From assembly GCA_038223055.1 (NCBI GenBank), contig JBBRHF010000029.1, positions 1 through 29,511 on the forward strand: a stretch of DNA of 29,511 nt. The letters run 5' to 3'. Source of the stretch: JBBRHF01 sp038223055 (GTDB lineage: Bacteria > Actinomycetota > Actinomycetes > JACCUZ01). How positions within the stretch are numbered: position 1 is the first letter of the stretch; every line of letters begins with the position of its first letter. A program made the position numbers and the translations under genes. This document shows, in pieces, positions 24,634 to 29,511 of this stretch. The notes beneath the pieces are model-generated. The model was not told the DNA's origin. It was given only the letters and a program-made list of their open reading frames with translations, and did no database searches.

Positions 24634-25158
24634 AGGTGCTACGACCAGAAGCCGATAGGAGCTATCCACAGGGTCGACCGATCCCAACCGTCCCGGAGGC
24701 CGGCTACCCGCGAAGCGGACGGGTCCGATTGGCGGGTACCCGCCCCGCACCCAAATCGAACCAGGTCGTTCGCCCGGCACACTGCCATACGGGCTATGCA
24801 GCCAACGATCGTGCCGTGGTTTTTAGCGACTAGGACTGTCCACGCGGTGCGAGGGGTGCGGCTCCACGGGAATGATTCGCGCGCCGCCGGTGGAATGAGG
24901 AGCCGATGGATGCGCTGGCCGGGGAGGCGTGAACGGCTGGGAGTCCCCCCGTGGCCGGATCGGGCGGCTGGCATCCCGGACTACCCGCCGATTATCAGCC
25001 GTGCGTCCGGCATCGGACGCCCTCAACAGCGACCTCACGATACCGCCACCGGGGTCGGGCCTGACCGCGCTTTCTCAGGGCCGCCGGCGGGCGCAGCACC
25101 GCACATCGGCCAACCATGAGGTGGGTCGTCGGCAGCGAAGGCTCTGGGAACCTGACCG
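24634..25158. other. Intergenic stretch without a supported gene
   Basis: About 525 bp upstream of the lipoprotein gene contain no frame with both a ribosome site and protein-like composition. A short GATAG...CTATC inverted repeat (24654-24666) and the palindrome at 24731 are the only structures I can point to. Confidence 0.45.
24731..24744. promoter_or_regulatory. Perfect 14-bp palindrome upstream of the lipoprotein operon
   Basis: GGCGGGTACCCGCC is its own reverse complement. It is about 100 bp upstream of the lipoprotein start at 24633 and could be an operator. No promoter boxes are clear, and GC-rich palindromes of this size can arise by chance. Confidence 0.35.
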
Positions 25159-25240
25159 ACCGAGGCGAAAGGCATCCGACATAGGTGTCGACACCTCGTG
25201 AGGCGCGCTTTCGCCTTGGTAGGTGGGCGAATCTCACCTG
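25159..25240. repeat. Nested dyad element (arms and centre on one axis)
   Basis: ACCGAGGCGAAAG (25159-25171) and CTTTCGCCTTGGT (25208-25220) are near-perfect inverted arms. Exactly midway lies AGGTGTCGACACCT (25183-25196), a perfect 14-bp palindrome. Both share the axis at 25189.5, and each spacer is 11 bases and not complementary. On the right the element continues to CAGGTGAGATTCG (minus strand, 25228-25240). The half at 15073-15131 has the same blocks and spacer. Conserved blocks with free 11-base spacers suggest protein binding on one DNA face rather than an RNA stem. Confidence 0.65.
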
Positions 25241-25309
25241 TCGGACGCACTTATGGTCACCATGCGGCAGTCTCGGGCGGCAGCCAACAACTGTCGGTGT
25301 GATGGCGGA

Positions 25310-25400
25310 TCAGGACCGATGTCGAGGCCGGACCGGCAAAGGCCTCCGCCACCTCCGGGCCGAAGGTCCACTCCCACCGCATTCCCGCCGGTCCCTTCCC
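25310..25400 (-). pseudogene. Degenerate fragment related to the PKD-like protein gene
   Basis: The minus strand encodes GMRWEWTFGPEVAEAFAGPA, clearly like ARWEWTFDDGVVESFAGPG in the intact gene at 23123-23992. The reading then continues as STSVLIRHHTD, roughly where the intact protein has YPDMSVAHTYE, and stops at about 25257 without the rest of the domain. Upstream no signal peptide or cysteine region is found. It looks like the leftover of a paralogue, probably a tandem duplicate that decayed. Confidence 0.55.
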
Positions 25401-25568
25401 TCCCGCCAATCGTGACCGACCCGTGACCGCCGGGCGCTGGACACGTGAGGCCAGCGGCGCTGGGATAACCAGCATGAGCATCCGGAGCACCGCTGGCCCG
25501 CTGGCGTCCCGTGCTGGGCCGACGTCACGACTCTTGACGTCTCCGCAGCCCAGGCTTTCTACGGCAAG

Positions 25569-26270
25569 GTGCTCGGCTGGACCTTCGAACAAGCGAGCGA
25601 CGAGTACGGCGGCTACGTGATCGCGCAGGCGCGCGGAGCGGCCGCGGCGGGCATCGGCCCGCTGCAGCCCGGAGCCCCGGCCGCGTGGACGCTGTACCTC
25701 GCCAGCGACGACGCCGACATGACCGCAAAGCAGGTGACCGAACACGGCGGCACGGTGCCTATGGAGCCCGGTGACGTCGGGCCCATGGGCCGCATGTTCA
25801 TCGGCGCCGACCCGAGCGGAGCGGTCTTCGGGGTCTGGCAGGCCAACGAGATGATCGGGGCGGGTGTCGTCAACGAGCCCGGAGGGATCACTTGGGAAGA
25901 CTTGCGGACCTCCGACCCCGACGCCGCCCGCGCTTTCTACACCGGCGTGTTCGGCTTCGACACCGCGCCGATCGACGAGGCACCGCCCGAATACACGATG
26001 TTCTCGCTTGCCGGTGACCCAGCTCCTCTCGGTGGGATCGGCGGCATGATGGGCGCCGACGAGGGGGTGCCGTCGCACTGGCTGGTCTATTTCGGAGTTG
26101 TCGACGCGGCAGCCGCCATAGCGGCAACCGAGCGTGGCGGCGGCACCGCCCTGACCCCCGACGTCCTCGAGACGCCCTACGGGAACATGGCCGCCCTGAA
26201 AGACCCAGCCGGCGCGGTCTTCTGGGTCGTCGAGTCGGCGGGCTCAGACCAGCCCGACCGCTCCGACTGA
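25569..26270 (+). CDS. VOC (glyoxalase/bleomycin-resistance) family protein, N-terminus frameshifted
   Basis: This is a two-domain VOC protein (about 120 residues per domain) with repeated beta-alpha-beta-beta-beta modules, of the type annotated as hydroxylase or glyoxalase-like in actinobacteria. Domain 2 is complete: GGITWEDLRTSDPDAARAFY, then FGFDTAPID, GVPSHWLVYFGVVD and a final MAALKDPAGAVFWVVE. Domain 1 in this open frame starts at VLGWTFEQASDEYGG, a GTG without a ribosome site. The missing first strand is present just upstream, WPAGVPCWADVTTLDVSAAQ then AFYGK, in frame with 25569 but without a start codon. The likely original start, MSIRST at 25474, is one base out of frame. A one-base deletion near 25492 explains this. 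Substrate is unknown. Confidence 0.75.
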   Translation: MLGWTFEQASDEYGGYVIAQARGAAAAGIGPLQPGAPAAWTLYLASDDADMTAKQVTEHGGTVPMEPGDVGPMGRMFIGADPSGAVFGVWQANEMIGAGVVNEPGGITWEDLRTSDPDAARAFYTGVFGFDTAPIDEAPPEYTMFSLAGDPAPLGGIGGMMGADEGVPSHWLVYFGVVDAAAAIAATERGGGTALTPDVLETPYGNMAALKDPAGAVFWVVESAGSDQPDRSD

Positions 26271-26298
26271 GCGCACCCGACCCGCCGGACGCACCCGA

Positions 26299-26330
26299 CC
26301 CGCCGGCGGCGCCATCGCTCCGCCGGCGGG
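26299..26330. terminator. Strong 11-bp GC hairpin between VOC and DUF2071 genes
   Basis: CCCGCCGGCGG (26299-26309) and CCGCCGGCGGG (26320-26330) pair perfectly around a 10-base loop. It starts 29 bases after the VOC stop and ends five bases before the DUF2071 ATG, so the only G-rich ribosome-site candidate (GGCGGG) is in the stem. A direct repeat of CGCACCCGACCCGCCGG (26272 and 26290) overlaps its left arm. It may terminate VOC transcription, hide the downstream ribosome site, or both. Confidence 0.6.
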
Positions 26331-26335
26331 TGATC

Positions 26336-27034
26336 ATGAAACAACAGTGGCGTGAACTCGCGTTCCTGCACTGGCGGGTCGACCCGGCGGTCGTAGCGCC
26401 GTTGCTGCCGCCGGGCACCAGGCCCGACGTACATGACGGCAGCACCTGGGTTGGACTGATCCCGTTCCGGATGGTCGACGCGGGCGTCGGCGGCGGCCCG
26501 GCGGTGCCGTGGCTCGGCACGTTCCTCGAGACCAACGTGCGGCTCTATTCGGTCGATGATCACGGTCGCCGGGGCGTCGTGTTCCGTTCTCTGGAGTGTG
26601 AGCGGCTCGGCGTTGTCGCCGGCGCACGGGCCGGGTTCGGGACGCCGTACACCTGGGCGCGGATGCGCCTGACCCGCAGCGGGGACGTGCTGACCTACAC
26701 CTCATATCGGCGCCTGCCCCGTCCCGGCGGCGCGAGCAGCCGCGTCGTCGTACGCCCGCTGGGCCGTCGCCCCCGGCACACCCCGCTGGACGACTTCCTC
26801 ACCGCACGGTTCGGCCTGCACTCACGATGGCTCGGCCGCACGTTGTGGGTGCCCAACCACCACGAACCGTGGGAACTGCACGACGCCGACCTGCTCGCTC
26901 TCGACGACGACCTGATATCCGCCGCAGGCCTACCGGGCGTGACCGGCCGGCCGCCGGACTCGGTGTTGTGGTCGCCCGGTGTCGAGACGGTCTTCGGCCT
27001 CCCGGTCGTCGTCGCCCCGCGTTCACGCACGTGA
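26336..27034 (+). CDS. DUF2071 (YqjF-like) family protein
   Basis: This 232-residue protein belongs to the DUF2071/YqjF group, whose biochemical role is not established. Family features are the start KQQWRELAFLHWRVDPAVVA, PLLPPGTRPDVHDGSTWVGL, FRMVDAGVGGG, LETNVRLYSVDDHGRRGVVF and RAGFGTPYTWARM. The fold is a beta-rich barrel related to acetoacetate decarboxylase. No signal peptide or membrane segment is present. The ATG at 26336 is preferred, while a GTG at 26330 lies inside the hairpin. It is downstream of the VOC gene by 65 bp, but the hairpin between them may uncouple them. Confidence 0.85.
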   Translation: MKQQWRELAFLHWRVDPAVVAPLLPPGTRPDVHDGSTWVGLIPFRMVDAGVGGGPAVPWLGTFLETNVRLYSVDDHGRRGVVFRSLECERLGVVAGARAGFGTPYTWARMRLTRSGDVLTYTSYRRLPRPGGASSRVVVRPLGRRPRHTPLDDFLTARFGLHSRWLGRTLWVPNHHEPWELHDADLLALDDDLISAAGLPGVTGRPPDSVLWSPGVETVFGLPVVVAPRSRT

Positions 27035-27187
27035 GGGAGGTCAGGGGACCCGCAAGTTGCCGGATCTTCTTGCTCCACGTACGTCGACGCCGCGCCTCAC
27101 CGTGGGCGGCGACCGGGCGCCTCTCGCCAGTCTGCGCGCCTCGGGTGGCGGATTGCGTCGTCAGGCTACGCCGGTGCGGGGTTCACG

Positions 27188-27826
27188 GTGACGGTCAGGT
27201 CGGCGTCCGGTGCCTCGTCGAGGCGGTCCAGGGCGCATGTCTCCCAGGTCCCGGAGGCGCTAGCGCTAGCAGCAACGACGCCGCTGTCTTGGTGGTTGGG
27301 CCTGCTGTGCCTTCCGGCGACCTGGCTCGCTGCTCGAATCCGCGGTCAGGAGCGTCGCCGGTTCCGCCTACCGGGTCGAGGTCATCCGTCGCTCGCCCGG
27401 CACGAACTCGACCTCCTATCGGTCGTGCTGGCCCTCGCAACAGGGCTGGTCGGCATGGCTCTCCTGAGCGCCAATTTCCGGATGCACCAAACTTTCGTCT
27501 TCACCCCCGTCGACCCGACCGGGGTGGTCCTGGTTGGCCTGGGGCTGCTGAACGCCCTGGTCGAAGAAGCGGTCTGGCGCGGCGCGTGCCTGTACCTGTT
27601 GCTGAAATCTCGGGTACATCCCGTGCTCGCTGTGGCGGTGCAGTCGCTGTCCTTCGGGCTGGCACACCTGGTCGGCGGCTTTCCCGGCGGGTGGGTCGGG
27701 GTCGCGCTGACCGGGGTGTTCGGGGTGAGCCAGGGGTACCTGGCGAGTCGCACCCGCTCCCTCGTGCTGCCGGTGCTGGTGCACGCATGGTTGGACGTGG
27801 TCATCGGCATCCACGTCCTTTCGTGA
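27188..27826 (+). CDS. CPBP-family intramembrane glutamic protease
   Basis: The 212-residue membrane protein has the CPBP (CAAX protease/bacteriocin-processing, Abi) motifs: EEAVWRG (catalytic Glu-Glu-x3-Arg), FGLAH in SLSFGLAHLVGG, and the last His in LVHAWLD. Five or six hydrophobic segments are seen, beginning LALAATTPLSWWLGLLCLPA. Such proteins process membrane peptides or protect against self-produced bacteriocins, but the substrate here is unknown. The GTG at 27188 has no clear ribosome site, so a different start is possible. It lies 153 bp after DUF2071 and 28 bp before the next gene. Confidence 0.85.
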   Translation: MTVRSASGASSRRSRAHVSQVPEALALAATTPLSWWLGLLCLPATWLAARIRGQERRRFRLPGRGHPSLARHELDLLSVVLALATGLVGMALLSANFRMHQTFVFTPVDPTGVVLVGLGLLNALVEEAVWRGACLYLLLKSRVHPVLAVAVQSLSFGLAHLVGGFPGGWVGVALTGVFGVSQGYLASRTRSLVLPVLVHAWLDVVIGIHVLS

Positions 27827-27854
27827 CGCGGTCGTTGTCCGTTGTTGTCAGACG

Positions 27855-28418
27855 TTGCGGATCCTGCATCCGGGCTGGCGCGACTCCGCGGATGGCAGCA
27901 GCGAGCCGGTGCCATGGAGCGAGTTGGCACAGGCCACGGGGCGTGCCGTGGACCTGGCCGTGGCGTCCTGGTTCGACGTCACCGGGGTCCGGCCACATCG
28001 GGACCGCCTGACGAGTGGTGTGGACCGCGAGCCGGTCGAGGGCGATGGGGCAGGCCCACTGGTGGCCCGGCTGGTCGAGGCCCTGGCTCCCGGTGCGCGA
28101 ATGGTCGACGTCGCCGCGTGGGACGGCTACGGGTTCGGTGACGCTGGCGCAGCCGACCGGCCGGTTATCAGGGTGCACAGCAGGTCGTACCGTCAACGTG
28201 CGCTGCCAGCGGTTGAGGCGGCGGACCTGTTCCGCTCGAACGATGAGGCCGGATGGCCGCGGCTGGTGCCTAACCTGGTGTGGCGCCGCGACGAGTGGTG
28301 CCTATCCGCTGACATCGACTGCATGAGCACCTACCTCGGCACCTCGAATCCCCCGCCGGATCTCGACGAACTCGGGCTCGAGTGGGTTCGGGTGAAGCCA
28401 CAGGACCGGGTCGCCTGA
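27855..28418 (+). CDS. Hypothetical protein (187 aa), start uncertain
   Basis: I do not recognise this protein. The frame is protein-like: LHPGWRDSADGSSEPVPWSE, LAQATGRAVD, WDGYGFGDAGAADRPVIRVH, WPRLVPNLVWRRDEWCLSAD and a C-terminal LGLEWVRVKPQDR. It has a mix of Trp, Asp and hydrophobic residues and no membrane segment. The TTG at 27855 is the first start in the frame and lacks a ribosome site; GTG 27909 is possible. The frame stays open back into the CPBP stop region without a start, so the 5' end may be lost or misread. It is 28 bp downstream of the CPBP gene on the same strand, perhaps cotranscribed. Confidence 0.62.
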   Translation: MRILHPGWRDSADGSSEPVPWSELAQATGRAVDLAVASWFDVTGVRPHRDRLTSGVDREPVEGDGAGPLVARLVEALAPGARMVDVAAWDGYGFGDAGAADRPVIRVHSRSYRQRALPAVEAADLFRSNDEAGWPRLVPNLVWRRDEWCLSADIDCMSTYLGTSNPPPDLDELGLEWVRVKPQDRVA

Positions 28419-28925
28419 CGGGCCACACCGGGCTGCTGTGGTTTGTGCGACAAGTTGGCGGTCGCGACCGATCGAGACCGGCACCCCAACAACCTGCCTC
28501 GCCCGCACCCGCACCCGGACCCCGACCGGTTGCATCGTGACCTCAGCGAGAGCGTTCGCTCAGCGGGGAGGGTCGCCGTCGGGTCAGTGTCGCGGTCGGC
28601 GAGTGCCGCGTTTGCGGAGCGGCGGTCGAGATGTCCGGCGGTTGTGGGCTTGGGGTACGGGGTGGGGGTATGAACGCCACAACGAGATCTTGGGCGCGAT
28701 CTGGGCGCGGCGGTCCGGGTGGGTGTCCGGCCGTCGTCGCGCGTGTCGACGCCCCGGGCAACACCGTGAGCCGCCCTGGCGGCCATATGCGCAGGTCACA
28801 GCGTTGTGAGCGCGGCGGTGTGATCGATTGGCGGCGCCCAGTGGTCCCTGGGCAGTCGGACGCTCGAACGGCCTTCGGCTGTCAAGATCAAAGACACATA
28901 ACCGCAAGTGAGAGGCATGATCAAC
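28419..28925. other. Intergenic stretch without a supported gene
   Basis: Several frames are open, including 28443-28673 (+) beginning MCDKLAVATDRDRHPNNLPR, but none has a ribosome site or a recognisable domain, and compositions are Arg/Pro/His-rich. I see no RNA gene here. Confidence 0.4.
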
Positions 28926-28966
28926 GGTGGCCAGGGCGGGGTCGAACCGCCGACCTTCCGATTTTT
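28926..28966 (-). other. 3' fragment of a tRNA-Phe-like gene, possible attachment-site remnant
   Basis: Read on the minus strand, this stretch has the 3' side of a tRNA. AAAAATCGG is the end of the anticodon loop and the 3' strand of its stem; AAGGTC is the variable loop. GGCGGTTCGACCCCGCC is a T arm with the TTCGA loop, and CTGGCCACC is the 3' acceptor end. Actinobacterial tRNA-Phe (anticodon GAA) typically runs AAAATCGGAAGGTCGCCGG and ends CCCTGGCCACC, so this is near-identical with changes in the T stem. The 5' half (GGCCAGGTAGCTCAG...) is absent: bases beyond 28966 do not form a D arm or pairing acceptor. Truncated tRNA 3' ends mark integration sites of phages and islands. Confidence 0.6.
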
Positions 28967-29511
28967 ATGGCTTACGGCCCTGATAGCGAATGACGTCGAG
29001 TAGGGCTCCTTGCTGCATTGTCCCTGCTCAGGTGCCCTTTTACGTCCCGCAACGTGACGGGATCCGCTGCCCTTGAACGCCCCTTACTCGGAAGTCCGTG
29101 CACAATCCGTGACCAACCACGTCGTGGCCCACGGACTTGCCCATTGCCCCCACACCGGCTCTTCGGGCGGATGGGAGGAGCGAGTCCCGGTCACAGTCTG
29201 TAGTGACCGAATCGCACGCGCCATCGCGTTGGACGACACCGGGGTCGCCAGGTCGGCGCTGCCGGTTCTGGACGTCAGCGGGGGCCTGGCCCGGGGTGAG
29301 CCAGGTCGTGATCATCCGATGCTGGCGGACCGGAGCAGCACCTGGAGGGCAGGCGAATCGGTGCCCTTGCGGGTCTGAGCTCAACCACCCCTGTGCGCCG
29401 TTGATGCTGATACCGAACGTCGTGTAGCGCCAGCTCCAAGTGGGCGCCGATCGCACTGCGGGTGCGCCGAACCGGAATCGCCCTCCCCCGACGACAGGTC
29501 CCGCACGAGCG
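28967..29511. other. Right-end stretch without a supported gene
   Basis: Overlapping frames on both strands (29073-29378 plus, 29040-29456 minus) give no recognisable protein and no ribosome site. The DNA is slightly less GC-biased at third positions than neighbouring genes. I see no integrase or transposase sequence. Confidence 0.4.

Noticed and set aside
28631..28993. A 120-codon plus-strand frame ending in GRGRTADLPIF...
   Set aside because: Its end is the antisense translation of the tRNA-Phe-like fragment, a common false gene, and the rest has no support.
29040..29456. Overlapping frames at the right end that might be an integrase remnant
   Set aside because: I looked for tyrosine- or serine-recombinase motifs because of the tRNA fragment and found none in either strand.

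Overview
The window is high-GC DNA with strong third-position G/C bias, actinobacterial-type lipoprotein signals, GTG starts and many ATGA-type overlaps, so it reads as a chromosome segment of a high-GC Actinomycetota. A complete biotin-dependent methylmalonyl-CoA carboxytransferase (transcarboxylase) cluster closely resembles that of Propionibacterium, so a Propionibacteriales-like or related high-GC lineage is likely. The species cannot be named from the sequence.

Layout. 1-3.6 kb: an SSI-type protease inhibitor lipoprotein, a DctA C4-dicarboxylate symporter, and on the other strand an L,D-transpeptidase followed by a PAP2 phosphatase. 3.6-6.6 kb: a large LuxR-family ATPase regulator broken by a deletion plus frameshift that removes its Walker B region. 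6.6-7.6 kb: sparse DNA with two small ORFs that have good ribosome binding sites. 7.7-10.9 kb: serA (phosphoglycerate dehydrogenase) converging on an amylosucrase. 11.0-14.8 kb: transcarboxylase 5S, 12S, an 85-residue conserved-looking ORF, and the 1.3S biotin carrier. 14.8-16.1 kb: a 20-bp tandem repeat, a dispersed regulatory-looking element, a palindromic operator and HMG-CoA lyase. 16.2-23.1 kb: a remnant LacI regulator, then a tightly coupled operon of sugar-binding lipoprotein, two permeases, a GH130 glycoside phosphorylase and a secreted 715-residue protein that looks like an alpha-helical toroid with a carbohydrate-binding tail. 23.1-24.6 kb: a two-gene secreted PKD protein/lipoprotein operon. 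24.6-29.5 kb: looser DNA holding a nested dyad element, a remnant of a second PKD gene, a VOC gene with an N-terminal frameshift, DUF2071, a CPBP protease, an unknown protein and a 3' fragment of tRNA-Phe.

How the genes work together. DctA (succinate, fumarate and malate uptake), transcarboxylase (methylmalonyl-CoA plus pyruvate to propionyl-CoA plus oxaloacetate) and HMG-CoA lyase (leucine breakdown) point to dicarboxylate and propionyl-CoA metabolism. The 16.7-23.1 kb operon looks like a route for secreted cleavage, uptake and intracellular phosphorolysis of beta-mannoside-like sugars. It encodes no ABC ATPase, so it probably borrows one. Its secreted protein belongs to no family I can name and is the best candidate for undescribed biochemistry. 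The right end, with remnants, a dyad element and a truncated tRNA-Phe, looks like the worn edge of an integrated element.
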